Positions 1-6,814 of a stretch of DNA of 8,684 nt are shown here, one piece after another. The notes beneath the pieces are model-generated. The model searched no databases. It saw only the letters and a list, made by a program, of their open reading frames with translations, and was not told the DNA's origin. The stretch is from Clostridiales bacterium (GTDB lineage Bacteria; Bacillota; Clostridia; Lutisporales; Lutisporaceae), in assembly GCA_012842725.1 (NCBI GenBank), contig DUSG01000268.1:1-8684 (forward strand), read 5' to 3'. Both the position numbers and the translations under genes were made by a program. Positions within the stretch are counted from its first letter, which is position 1; every line of letters starts with the position of its first letter.

Positions 1-74
1 GGTTGTTTTTGTGCTGCTCAAAATTAAGTTTACAATTAATGCCCTAAGTACAATACAAAAATACAACTAACATT

Positions 75-108
75 AAAAAAGGGAAGGTATTCCAAAGAAT
101 ACCCACCC
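75..108 (-). terminator. Intrinsic terminator, distal to tRNA operon
   Basis: Read on the minus strand, GGG (108-106), a one-base mismatch and an 8-pair stem (104-97 with 92-85, one G-U pair) close a TTTG loop. They are followed by CCC (83-81) and then six U (80-75). This is a canonical rho-independent terminator for leftward transcription. It lies about 25 bases beyond a first terminator and looks like a back-up stop for the tRNA operon. On the plus strand there is no U tract, so it should act in one direction only. Confidence 0.75.
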
Positions 109-130
109 CAACAATTGACATAGAACCACA

Positions 131-167
131 AAAAAATACTTCTTTGTTTTGTAAAGAAGTATTTTTT
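131..167 (-). terminator. Intrinsic terminator after tRNA-Cys, probably bidirectional
   Basis: A perfect 15-pair inverted repeat (131-145 with 153-167) encloses a 7-base loop. Runs of six A and six T form its outer ends, so both strands give a hairpin with a U tract. It starts ten bases past the CCA end of tRNA-Cys. Its main job is probably to end the leftward tRNA transcript, and it could also stop rightward transcription entering from the left edge. Confidence 0.85.
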
Positions 168-176
168 ATCAAATTA

Positions 177-251
177 TGGAGGCGACACCCGGATTTGAAC
201 CGGGGAATAAAGGATTTGCAGTCCTCTGCCTTACCACTTGGCTATGTCGCC
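177..251 (-). tRNA. tRNA-Cys (GCA)
   Basis: The minus strand gives a full cloverleaf. The seven-pair acceptor stem is GGCGACA with TGTCGCC, the anticodon loop is CTGCAAA with anticodon GCA, and the T arm contains GGTTCAAATCC. The discriminator base is T (U in the RNA), the usual state for tRNA-Cys. CCA is encoded at 179-177. It is the last gene of the five-tRNA cluster and is followed directly by two terminators. Confidence 0.97.
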
Positions 252-254
252 TTA

Positions 255-329
255 TGGAGCGGGTAACGAGATTCGAACTCGCGACTTTCACCTTGGCAAG
301 GTGACACTCTACCACTGAGTTACACCCGC
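255..329 (-). tRNA. tRNA-Gly (GCC)
   Basis: The minus strand reads GCGGGTG at the 5' end, pairing with TACCCGC (one G-U pair). The anticodon is GCC within TTGCCAA, the T loop has the GTTCGAATC pattern, and CCA is encoded. It lies three bases upstream of tRNA-Cys, consistent with processing from a shared precursor. Confidence 0.97.
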
Positions 330-340
330 ATATTTAATTA

Positions 341-416
<76 letters not shown>

Positions 417-422
417 TCATGA

Positions 423-499
423 TGGCGACCCAGAACGGGCTCGAACCGTCGACCTCCAGCGTGACAGGCTGGCATTCTAACCAACTGAACTACTGGGCC
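423..499 (-). tRNA. tRNA-Asp (GTC)
   Basis: The minus strand starts GGCCCAG and pairs with CTGGGTC (one G-U pair). The anticodon is GTC within CTGTCAC, the T arm has GGTTCGAGCC, and the discriminator is G, the identity base expected for tRNA-Asp. CCA is encoded. It is the second gene of the cluster. Confidence 0.97.
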
Positions 500-508
500 G
501 TCGTCATA

Positions 509-584
509 TGGTGGGCACAATAGGGCTCGAACCTATGACCCCCTGCTTGTAAGGCAGATGCTCTCCCAGCTGAGCTATGCGCCC
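509..584 (-). tRNA. tRNA-Val (TAC)
   Basis: The acceptor stem GGGCGCA pairs with TGTGCCC (one G-U pair). The D arm reads TAGCTCAGCTGGGAGAGC, the anticodon is TAC within CTTACAA, the T arm has GGTTCGAGCCC, the discriminator is A and CCA is encoded. This is the first gene of the cluster. Its 5' end lies 21 bases downstream of the -10 box of the promoter at 606-634. Confidence 0.97.
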
Positions 585-605
585 TCATATCTAACGACAA
601 GAATT

Positions 606-634
606 AGTATACATTATAGAACTGTTAAAGTCAA
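606..634 (-). promoter_or_regulatory. Sigma-A-type promoter of the tRNA operon
   Basis: On the minus strand the -35 box is TTGACT (634-629), followed by an exact 17-base spacer and a -10 box TATACT (611-606). Transcription would start near 599 and run into tRNA-Val at 584. The near-consensus boxes suit highly expressed stable RNA genes. Confidence 0.85.
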
Positions 635-664
635 GTTGAAAAAATTTAAAAATATTGTATTTAA

Positions 665-1549
665 TTAACCATTAATTGCTTTATTCAATATATCTTCAAG
701 TTCCTCTTTATTAAACATATACTTTTTATTGCAAAAATGACACACTAACTCAGCTTGACCCTGTTCCTCTATTATTTCCTTTATATCTTCTTTACCTAAT
801 GCTATAAGCGCTTTTTCTAACCTGTTCCTGTTACAATTGCATCTATAACTTATTTTCTTCTCTTCATGAACTGTATATTCAATATTATTCATAACTCTAT
901 CCAATAAACCTTTTATTCCATTTTCAGAGATAATATCAGTAACAGATTTTATACTTAAAACATTATTTTCTAATAAATCTATTGTTTTTTCATCTGCATC
1001 AGGCATTACTTGTACAATAAAACCACCTGCGGCATCCACCGCGCCAGTTTTTGCAAGTTTTACTCCTAATGCAACAGCAGTTGGGGTTTGTTCAGAATAA
1101 ACAAAATATGAAGCAATATCATCACCAATCTCTCCATTTACTATAGGCACTTGCCCCACATAAGGCTCTTTCAATCCCAAATCTTTTATTACGGTAAAGG
1201 TTCCGTCAGTACCTACAGCACCACCTACATCAAGCTTTCCTTGGGCATTTGGTCCTAAATCAACATAGGGATTAGCAACATACCCCCTTACATCTCCAGA
1301 TATATCAGATACCACAATAATGCTTCCGATTGGACCTTTCCCATTGATTTGTAATGTTATACTGTCTTTTTCAGATTTCAACATAGTACCCATCATGCTT
1401 CCTGCTGTTAACATTCTGCCTAATGCTGCAGTTGCAACTGGATAGGTATTATGTATAACCCTTGCCTCTTCAACAATTTTAGTCGTTGTACAGCAAAACA
1501 ATCTAATACTTCCATCATTACTGACGCATCTTATCAATATGTCTTCCAT
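665..1549 (-). CDS. hslO: Hsp33, redox-regulated molecular chaperone
   Basis: The product is a 294-residue cytoplasmic holdase chaperone that is activated by oxidative stress and prevents aggregation of unfolding proteins. The C terminus shows the zinc and redox switch: Cys237-x-Cys239 (RCNCNRNR) and Cys270-x-x-Cys273 (CHFC). In known Hsp33 proteins these four thiolates bind zinc when reduced and form disulfides when oxidised. The N-terminal domain has the family pattern, including GPIGSIIVVSD, VRGYV and a GTDGTFTVIKDLG segment. Its length matches Firmicutes homologues of about 290 residues. I start at 1549 because GGGAGGA sits five bases upstream; an in-frame ATG at 1561 overlaps that ribosome binding site and is unlikely to be used. 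It is the last gene of a three-gene leftward operon, 18 bases after the methyltransferase gene. Confidence 0.96.
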   Translation of the reverse strand: MEDILIRCVSNDGSIRLFCCTTTKIVEEARVIHNTYPVATAALGRMLTAGSMMGTMLKSEKDSITLQINGKGPIGSIIVVSDISGDVRGYVANPYVDLGPNAQGKLDVGGAVGTDGTFTVIKDLGLKEPYVGQVPIVNGEIGDDIASYFVYSEQTPTAVALGVKLAKTGAVDAAGGFIVQVMPDADEKTIDLLENNVLSIKSVTDIISENGIKGLLDRVMNNIEYTVHEEKKISYRCNCNRNRLEKALIALGKEDIKEIIEEQGQAELVCHFCNKKYMFNKEELEDILNKAING

Positions 1550-1551
1550 AT

Positions 1552-1559
1552 ATCCTCCC
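1552..1559 (-). promoter_or_regulatory. Ribosome binding site that sets the hslO start
   Basis: On the minus strand a GGGAGG-type Shine-Dalgarno sequence lies about five bases before the ATG at 1549. The competing ATG at 1561-1559 lies partly inside the same site, so this site favours the start four codons further in. Confidence 0.8.
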
Positions 1560-1567
1560 ATTAAAAT

Positions 1568-2320
1568 TTATTTTTTTGCAACAAAGAATATTCTTTGACT
1601 TTTATCATTCGGTTCAGAAAAAGTAAATTCATCAAAAATTCCTATATCCGTAAATCCACATTTCGATAACATATGGTGTATTTCATCCGTCTTGTAAGCT
1701 TTCTGAACATGTATTTCTTCAATTCTTCTATAGATTTCACCATCTAAAACAAAAAAATTCAATCTCATTGTAACAACTGAAGATTTATCATCATACTCAT
1801 TTTCCCAGCTGTAAAATATTCCATCTTTTTCTTCTATGAAAGTGTTATTGCCTAAAATATATTTTAATTTATAGAAACTGCTTATATCAAATATAAAAAT
1901 CCCGTCTGGATTTAAAATTTTATAAATATCATTAAAAACCTTTTCTAATTCATTTTCCTCAGTAATGTAGTTAATTCCGTCACATCCACATATCACAACA
2001 TCAAAGGTTTTTGTAATATTCAGATTTCTCATATCCTGCTTAATAAACTTTATATTTTGTCCATAAATTCTGGCTTTGTTTTCTGCTACTGAAAGCATTT
2101 CCTCTGATATATCTATTCCCCAGAGGCTGTAGCCTAAAATAGACATAGGTATAGTTATATTGCCAGTTCCACATGCCAAATCCAAAATATAGTAAGCATC
2201 CCTTTTATGCTTTTCAATAATCCTTTTTAAGTAATTTGCCCATTCATTATAATCTACTTCATCCATTAATTTATCGTATATTTGGGCAAAACTCCCATAA
2301 CATGACATAAAAATACTCAT
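1568..2320 (-). CDS. Class I SAM-dependent methyltransferase, YqeM-like
   Basis: This 250-residue soluble protein should transfer a methyl group from S-adenosylmethionine to an unidentified substrate. Motif I is clear at residues 45-54 (ILDLACGTGN), the acidic motif II residue follows at GID (68-70), and QDMRNL (95-100) and DVVICGCDGINY (107-118) complete the Rossmann-type fold. The N-terminal YGSFAQIYDKLMDEVDYNEW is the signature seen in YqeM-type methyltransferases of Firmicutes, whose substrate is not established. The start is uncertain. ATG at 2320 has only a weak GGA upstream. ATG at 2308, four codons in, has an AGGATGAG site seven bases before it and may be the true start. It lies nine bases after the membrane protein gene and 18 before hslO, so the three genes are probably cotranscribed. 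Confidence 0.88.
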   Translation of the reverse strand: MSIFMSCYGSFAQIYDKLMDEVDYNEWANYLKRIIEKHKRDAYYILDLACGTGNITIPMSILGYSLWGIDISEEMLSVAENKARIYGQNIKFIKQDMRNLNITKTFDVVICGCDGINYITEENELEKVFNDIYKILNPDGIFIFDISSFYKLKYILGNNTFIEEKDGIFYSWENEYDDKSSVVTMRLNFFVLDGEIYRRIEEIHVQKAYKTDEIHHMLSKCGFTDIGIFDEFTFSEPNDKSQRIFFVAKK

Positions 2321-2329
2321 CCTCGTCCA

Positions 2330-3634
2330 TTAGAACTTATAATATGAAATATGATCTCTTCTTTTCTTTTTTCTTCTCCCGAGTAAATAACCTAGAGCAA
2401 AAGACACTATAATCAAAACCAGCTCTAAATACTTGAAATCAATTATTTTTTCAACTATGCTATTAATCTTTAAGTAATCTACAATCCTAGTAAAAATACT
2501 TTCTTCCTCTTTTTCATCTGAAACTTCTTGAATGTTTGCTTCTTCAATCAAAGCATAATTTCTGCCTGAGTTTTCCATCCATCTTCCTATAAATTCATTT
2601 TGGTCTATTGCTTGTTCATGCAATTTTTTCATCATCTCAAGCAGTTTTTTATCCTGTGTTTCATTTTCGATTATCTTATCTAAATCATACAATATTTTAT
2701 ATTTTAATCTGTTTGGATACAGCATATTATAATCTAATTTTTTTATCTCCTCAATATACTTTTCAAAATCAGCCTGTTTTCTATATGTCTCAGCCTTAAT
2801 ATAATTTATTTGTGCCATATTAAAAGCAGGATCTGTTGGATTCTTAACATATTCATCGCATAGAATAAATACAGAATTATAATCTTTTTTTCTAAAAGCA
2901 GCAGCAATGTTCTTAAGTTTCTTATCTGAGCTGAAGTCAAATCTATCGATAGCCAGTTTATCAATTAGTTCATAGTCTATACCAAAAATATAACTGGTTC
3001 TATTCATTTCCAATGTAAATGTATTGTCTCCACTCAATAACGCTTTATCTTCCAAAGCTCCAGTAGTATTTAATACGTTATATGGATGAAAATTTTTTAA
3101 CGACATAACAATTTTAGAAGCATCTGACTGCATCAGATCATTATTCTTATGATATCTAACGCTAAAAATACCTTTACTATTATTTTTTATTTCTGCTTCA
3201 TATTTTACATTAATAACTTTTATTTCACCTGCTTTGAACCATAAATTAACTGTATACCACCTTGAAACCTCCGGCAGTGCATCAGAAGGATATCTATCTT
3301 CAATATATTTTACAGTTCTGTTATAGTGCTTTAATGCATTATTTTTCTCTGAGATTTCTATGTTATCCAAACTATTCGAAGGTAATCCTATTATAGCTTC
3401 AACAGTATTATCTTTTACATTCTTTAATATATATTCCCCATCAAAAAAAAGCTTGTCCTCTACAATTTCAATATTAATATCCTGCGCTACAAAATTAATA
3501 TCATAAGTATTGAGGATTCTTATATCATAACCATTCCATACGATATCATCATTATCTGCAATAAAAATACCGGATAAGCATGAAAAAAGAATAATTAAAA
3601 CCGCTACTGTCTTAATAAAGTGGCCTTTTATCAC
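2330..3634 (-). CDS. Membrane-anchored extracytoplasmic protein of unknown function
   Basis: I do not recognise this 434-residue protein. It starts with GTG, preceded by TGAGGT at a spacing of six bases. Residues 8-26 form a hydrophobic segment that could be a signal peptide or an anchor. Residues about 35-225 look beta-rich, with a WYTVNLWFKAGEIKVINVKYEAE segment (126-148) like the W-x-F-x-GE-x-V-x-Y edge strands of secreted immunoglobulin-like domains such as DUF4424. That resemblance is from memory and is weak. Residues about 235-345 are charged and helical, and could be TPR-like (pairs such as AAAFRKKDYNSVFILCDEYVKNP and KAETYRKQADFEKYIEEIKKL). A second membrane helix at 403-419 is followed by the basic tail RRKKKRR, which predicts a cytoplasmic C terminus with the bulk outside. 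It is the first gene of the operon with the methyltransferase and hslO. Confidence 0.8.
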   Translation of the reverse strand: MIKGHFIKTVAVLIILFSCLSGIFIADNDDIVWNGYDIRILNTYDINFVAQDINIEIVEDKLFFDGEYILKNVKDNTVEAIIGLPSNSLDNIEISEKNNALKHYNRTVKYIEDRYPSDALPEVSRWYTVNLWFKAGEIKVINVKYEAEIKNNSKGIFSVRYHKNNDLMQSDASKIVMSLKNFHPYNVLNTTGALEDKALLSGDNTFTLEMNRTSYIFGIDYELIDKLAIDRFDFSSDKKLKNIAAAFRKKDYNSVFILCDEYVKNPTDPAFNMAQINYIKAETYRKQADFEKYIEEIKKLDYNMLYPNRLKYKILYDLDKIIENETQDKKLLEMMKKLHEQAIDQNEFIGRWMENSGRNYALIEEANIQEVSDEKEEESIFTRIVDYLKINSIVEKIIDFKYLELVLIIVSFALGYLLGRRKKKRRDHISYYKF

Positions 3635-3678
3635 TATTTACCTCACCCCACCCTATGATTAAAATACTACTATAATTG

Positions 3679-3707
3679 ATTTTACAATAATATATGAAAA
3701 TATACAA
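3679..3707 (-). promoter_or_regulatory. Predicted promoter of the membrane protein-methyltransferase-hslO operon
   Basis: On the minus strand TTGTAT (3707-3702), a 17-base spacer and TAAAAT (3684-3679) give an acceptable sigma-A-type promoter. The start point would be near 3672, leaving a leader of about 38 bases before the GTG at 3634. The region is very AT-rich, so chance matches are likely and this is moderate evidence only. Confidence 0.5.
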
Positions 3708-3754
3708 TTGACCAGTAATTAATTCTCTATAAACATGCTTGTTTTTATAAAATA

Positions 3755-3783
3755 TTGACATAAATTTTTATAAGTGATAATAT
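3755..3783 (+). promoter_or_regulatory. Promoter of the lysine riboswitch and dap operon
   Basis: A perfect -35 box TTGACA (3755-3760) is followed by a 17-base spacer and TAATAT (3778-3783). An alternative -10 box, GATAAT, overlaps at a shorter spacing of 15. Transcription would start near 3790, about 36 bases before the aptamer P1 helix. The -35 box stands back to back with the leftward promoter, 47 bases away. Confidence 0.8.
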
Positions 3784-3825
3784 AAATGAAATCAATAAAT
3801 CCAATATAGCAATAATAATTCACGC

Positions 3826-3988
3826 GATAGAGGCGCGCTTTTAAAGAGTAGGCATTATGAGGTAGTGTTGCTGATGATTAATGTTGAAAGGTAAAAGTGC
3901 CGAAGGGAGAAAAATAACACTGTTTTTCTCGCCTGGTCTATGCGTTAATAGCGCCTAGACTGTCATCTTTATTAGATGGAGAGCTATC
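3826..3988 (+). ncRNA. Lysine riboswitch (L-box) aptamer
   Basis: This leader matches the lysine aptamer in conserved bases and architecture. P1 is GATAG (3826-3830) with CTATC (3984-3988). The P2 strand is followed by AAAGAGTA (3843-3850), GTTGAAAGG (3883-3891) and GCCGAAGG (3899-3906). P3 is 3907-3914 with 3923-3930, P4 is GTCTA (3936-3940) with TAGAC (3956-3960), then comes the conserved GACTGTCA, and P5 is CATCT (3964-3968) with AGATG (3974-3978). The known kissing contact between loops 2 and 3 is visible as six perfect pairs, AGTGTT (3864-3869) with AACACT (3916-3921). Lysine binding should stabilise P1 and lead to transcription termination before asd. Confidence 0.97.
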
Positions 3989-4053
3989 CATGAATTATGT
4001 AGCAAATGGATTTTTGTCAAAAATCCATTTATGCATTTTTCATGTCAGCTTTC
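3979..4053 (+). promoter_or_regulatory. Predicted riboswitch antiterminator hairpin
   Basis: Without lysine the leader can fold into a long interrupted hairpin of about 30 pairs: 3979-3985 with 4047-4053, 3989-3994 with 4039-4044, 3997-4001 with 4032-4036, and a perfect 12-pair tip, 4004-4015 with 4019-4030. It uses CT (3984-3985) of the P1 3' strand and nearly all of the terminator's 5' arm (4042-4049). It is therefore mutually exclusive with both P1 and the terminator, as an on-state structure should be. The pairings are read directly from the sequence; the function is inferred from the L-box mechanism. Confidence 0.75.
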
Positions 4054-4067
4054 ACGCTGGCATTTTT
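4042..4067 (+). terminator. Lysine-controlled transcription terminator
   Basis: An eight-pair stem, 4042-4049 (ATGTCAGC) with 4056-4063 (GCTGGCAT, one G-U pair), closes a six-base loop and runs into TTTTTATTT. It lies 54 bases after the aptamer and 64 before asd, the right place for the off-state terminator of the lysine riboswitch. Confidence 0.85.
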
Positions 4068-4130
4068 ATTTAATCTATAATATTATAACTTCTATAGAAA
4101 CAGTTTGGTATGTTTAAGGAGGTCAATTGA

Positions 4131-5123
4131 ATGAAAAGCTATAATATCGCTGTTGTAGGAGCTACTGGAATGGTTGGAAGAACAATGGTGAAGGTACTCG
4201 AGGAAAGAAATTTCCCAGTAAATAATCTATGTTTGTTCTCCTCTTCTAAATCTGCCGGCACCAAAATGGAGTTTAAAGGAAAAACTTATATAGTTGAGGA
4301 ATTAGCTGAGTCATCTTTTAACAGAAACATTCATATCGCTCTATTCGCAGCAGGAGGTTCAGTAAGTTCTAAATATGTACCTATTGCGGTTTCAAAGGGA
4401 ATAATCGTTATTGATAACAGCAGTACATTTAGAATGAATGAAGATGTTCCATTAGTAGTTCCTGAAGTAAATGAAGAAGAAATATTCAAGCATAAAGGAA
4501 TAATTGCTAATCCAAATTGTTCAACAATACAAGCAGTTGTTGCTTTAAAACCACTGCATGATAAGTATAATATAAAGAGAATTGTTTATTCCACTTATCA
4601 AGCAGTTTCGGGCTCTGGAGTCAAAGGAATTACAGACTTGCAAAATGGTTTGGAAGGCAAACCAAATGTGTTTTATCCTCATCCCATTGTAAATAATTGT
4701 TTGCCTCATATTGACGTATTCGCTGATAATGGATACACAAAAGAAGAGATGAAAATGATTAATGAAACAAAAAAGATATTAAACGATTATAGTATTAAGA
4801 TTACTGCTACTACCGTGAGAGTGCCTGTGCTTAACTGTCATTCAGAATCTGTCAACGTAGAATTCCATAAAGATTTTGATTTGATGGAACTGAAAGACTT
4901 ATTGGCAAAATCTCCTGGAGTAGTTTTAGTAGATAATCCAGCAAATAATGAATATCCTTTGGCTTCATTGGCAGATGGAAAAGACCAAGTTTTTGTAGGC
5001 AGATTGAGGAGAGATGAGTCTGTTGAATATGGAATCAACATGTGGATTGTTGCTGACAACATAAGGAAAGGTGCTGCAACAAACGCTGTACAAATTGCGG
5101 AGTCTTTAATAAAGAGTTTATAA
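4131..5123 (+). CDS. asd: Aspartate-semialdehyde dehydrogenase
   Basis: The enzyme reduces L-aspartyl-4-phosphate with NADPH to L-aspartate-4-semialdehyde, the branch point to lysine/diaminopimelate and to threonine and methionine. The 330 residues match the family. The NADP-binding glycine motif is GATGMVG (10-16). The catalytic cysteine is Cys130 in ANPNCSTIQ, Gln157 sits in STYQAVSGSG, and the catalytic histidine is His237 in RVPVLNCHSES with substrate-binding Arg230. The C-terminal NMWIVADNIRKGAATNAVQIAE closes the cofactor site. The start is clear, with AAGGAGGT eight bases upstream. It is the first gene after the lysine riboswitch and should be repressed by lysine, although its product also feeds threonine and methionine synthesis. 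Confidence 0.98.
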   Translation: MKSYNIAVVGATGMVGRTMVKVLEERNFPVNNLCLFSSSKSAGTKMEFKGKTYIVEELAESSFNRNIHIALFAAGGSVSSKYVPIAVSKGIIVIDNSSTFRMNEDVPLVVPEVNEEEIFKHKGIIANPNCSTIQAVVALKPLHDKYNIKRIVYSTYQAVSGSGVKGITDLQNGLEGKPNVFYPHPIVNNCLPHIDVFADNGYTKEEMKMINETKKILNDYSIKITATTVRVPVLNCHSESVNVEFHKDFDLMELKDLLAKSPGVVLVDNPANNEYPLASLADGKDQVFVGRLRRDESVEYGINMWIVADNIRKGAATNAVQIAESLIKSL

Positions 5124-5152
5124 GATTAATTATATTTTAAGGAGGTATAAAT

Positions 5153-6031
5153 ATGGCTTTATTCAAAGGCTCTGGAGTTGCTATCATAACTCCTTTTACA
5201 GAAGACGGGGTCAATTTTGAAAAACTAGGTGAACTTATAGAATGGCATGTAAACAGTGGTACTGACGCAATAATTATATGTGGTACTACAGGTGAAGCTT
5301 CTACAATGACAGATGATGAAAAAAAGGCCGCATACAAATTTACCGTAGAAAAAGTGGCCAAGAGGATACCTGTTATAGCCGGTACAGGAAGCAATGATAC
5401 TAAACACAGCATAGAGCTTTCCAAATATGCTGAAAGTGTTGGATGCGATGGATTATTATGTGTTACTCCCTATTACAATAAAACAACACAAAAAGGACTT
5501 ATAGAACATTACACTGCAATAGCAGATTCTGTTAACATACCAATAATTATTTATAATGTTCCCGGCAGAACAGGATTGAACATCTTACCTCAAACCCTGA
5601 AAGAACTGTCTAAACATAAAAATATAGCAGGCGTAAAAGAAGCAAGCGGTAATATCAGCCAAGTTGTAGAAATAGGAACTTTCTGCAGTGATGAGTTTGC
5701 TTTGTATTCCGGTAATGATGATCAGGTTGTACCGTTGCTTTCTGTAGGTGGTATTGGTGTTATATCAGTTGTAGCTAATATTCTCCCAAAAGAAATGCAC
5801 GAAATGGTAATGAGTTATTTGAAAGGAAATGTTAAGCGTGCCATGGAACTTCAATTAAAGATTAAACCTTTAAATGACGCTCTATTCTGTGAAGTGAATC
5901 CAATACCCGTAAAAACGGCTATGAATCTGTTAGGTTACGAGGTAGGGCCATTGAGACTACCTTTGACTTCCATGTCAGATAAAAACCTTGAATATCTGAA
6001 AAATACCCTTAAATCCTTTGGTCTTCTGTAA
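5153..6031 (+). CDS. dapA: 4-hydroxy-tetrahydrodipicolinate synthase
   Basis: DapA condenses aspartate semialdehyde with pyruvate in the first committed step to diaminopimelate and lysine. It is a cytoplasmic TIM-barrel enzyme, and its 292 residues are the usual length. Lys162 in GVKEASG forms the Schiff base with pyruvate. Tyr134 (IIIYNVPGRTG), Thr46 in GTTGE (44-48) and Tyr108 correspond to the proton-relay residues of the Escherichia coli enzyme (Tyr133, Thr44, Tyr107, shifted by about one), and Arg139 to its substrate-binding Arg138. AAGGAGGT precedes the ATG. The gene follows asd by 29 bases with no terminator between, and its stop codon overlaps the ribosome binding site of dapB. Confidence 0.98.
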   Translation: MALFKGSGVAIITPFTEDGVNFEKLGELIEWHVNSGTDAIIICGTTGEASTMTDDEKKAAYKFTVEKVAKRIPVIAGTGSNDTKHSIELSKYAESVGCDGLLCVTPYYNKTTQKGLIEHYTAIADSVNIPIIIYNVPGRTGLNILPQTLKELSKHKNIAGVKEASGNISQVVEIGTFCSDEFALYSGNDDQVVPLLSVGGIGVISVVANILPKEMHEMVMSYLKGNVKRAMELQLKIKPLNDALFCEVNPIPVKTAMNLLGYEVGPLRLPLTSMSDKNLEYLKNTLKSFGLL

Positions 6032-6043
6032 GGAGGTAGTATT

Positions 6044-6814
6044 TTGATAAATATATTATTAAACGGTTGCAATGGCAAAATGGGTCAAGAAATCTCCCGA
6101 CTATTAAAAACAAATGTCAATATGAGAATTGCAGCTGGAGTAGATATTAACCCGGATAAATTTCACAATGACTATAATACTTATAAAACTGTCAAGGATG
6201 TTACTGAAAAAATAGATGTGGTTTTAGATTTCTCTCATCCAGACAGTTTGACAGGTTTAATTGAGTACTGTTTACAAAACAAGATAGCTTTGATTGTAGC
6301 TACAACCGGGTTATCTCAATCACATTACGAAGCTCTTGAAAAAGCTTCAAAGGAAATTCCTGTTTTTCAATCAGCTAACATGTCATTTGGAGTAAATGTA
6401 ACTGTTGAACTATGCAAAAATGCAGCTAAAGCATTAGGAAAGGATTTTGATATAGAAATAATCGAAAAACATCATAACGAAAAAAAGGATGCACCCAGTG
6501 GTACTGCTCTTTTGTTAGCTAAAGAAATAAACTCTGTATTGAACGACAGTTTGGATTTCGTATATGAAAGACATAACAAAGGAGCAAGAAAAAAGAATGA
6601 AATGGGCATATACTCTCTACGCGGGGGTACCATACCCGGAGAGCATATAATAATATTTGCAGGTAAAGATGAAATAGTCGAAATTAAACACACTGCAATG
6701 TCAAGAAGAATTTTTACCGAAGGTGCAATTAAAGCTGTAGAGTTTATAGTAAATAAAAAACCAGGGTATTACAATATGAAAAATCTACTTAAGGAGATAT
6801 GTTCATATGAGTGA
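6044..6814 (+). CDS. dapB: 4-hydroxy-tetrahydrodipicolinate reductase
   Basis: DapB reduces the DapA product with NAD(P)H to tetrahydrodipicolinate. The 256-residue protein shows the nucleotide-binding GCNGKMGQ (8-15), VLDFSHPDS (60-68), ATTGL (86-90) and the active-site signature EKHHNEKKDAPSGTA (141-155). His143 and Lys147 align with catalytic His159 and Lys163 of the Escherichia coli enzyme. The start codon is TTG, preceded by a full AAGGAGGT at six bases; no upstream alternative fits, and this start gives the standard N terminus. Twelve bases separate it from dapA, and its last eight bases overlap the start of dapH, so those two genes are probably translationally coupled. Confidence 0.97.
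   Translation: MINILLNGCNGKMGQEISRLLKTNVNMRIAAGVDINPDKFHNDYNTYKTVKDVTEKIDVVLDFSHPDSLTGLIEYCLQNKIALIVATTGLSQSHYEALEKASKEIPVFQSANMSFGVNVTVELCKNAAKALGKDFDIEIIEKHHNEKKDAPSGTALLLAKEINSVLNDSLDFVYERHNKGARKKNEMGIYSLRGGTIPGEHIIIFAGKDEIVEIKHTAMSRRIFTEGAIKAVEFIVNKKPGYYNMKNLLKEICSYE

Noticed and set aside
2..68. Loose inverted repeat (GTTGTTTTTGT near 2-12 and its inexact complement near 56-68)
   Set aside because: It needs insertions to align, consists of low-complexity A/T bases, and has no duplication or transposase nearby.
115..120. TTGACA as a rightward -35 box
   Set aside because: No -10-like hexamer lies 16-18 bases downstream, and the hairpin at 131-167 follows at once.
2608..2799. 63-codon plus-strand frame inside the membrane protein gene
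   Set aside because: It is opposite a 434-codon gene with a proper ribosome binding site and has no supported product.
4076..4081. TATAAT between the riboswitch terminator and asd, as a possible second promoter
   Set aside because: The sequence 17 bases upstream (CACGCT) is not a -35 box; the nearest TTTCAC gives a spacer of 20. This AT-rich stretch gives such matches by chance.
5137..5424. Open frames antisense to the start of dapA
   Set aside because: Both short minus-strand frames here are shadows of the well-supported dapA reading frame and have no recognisable motif.
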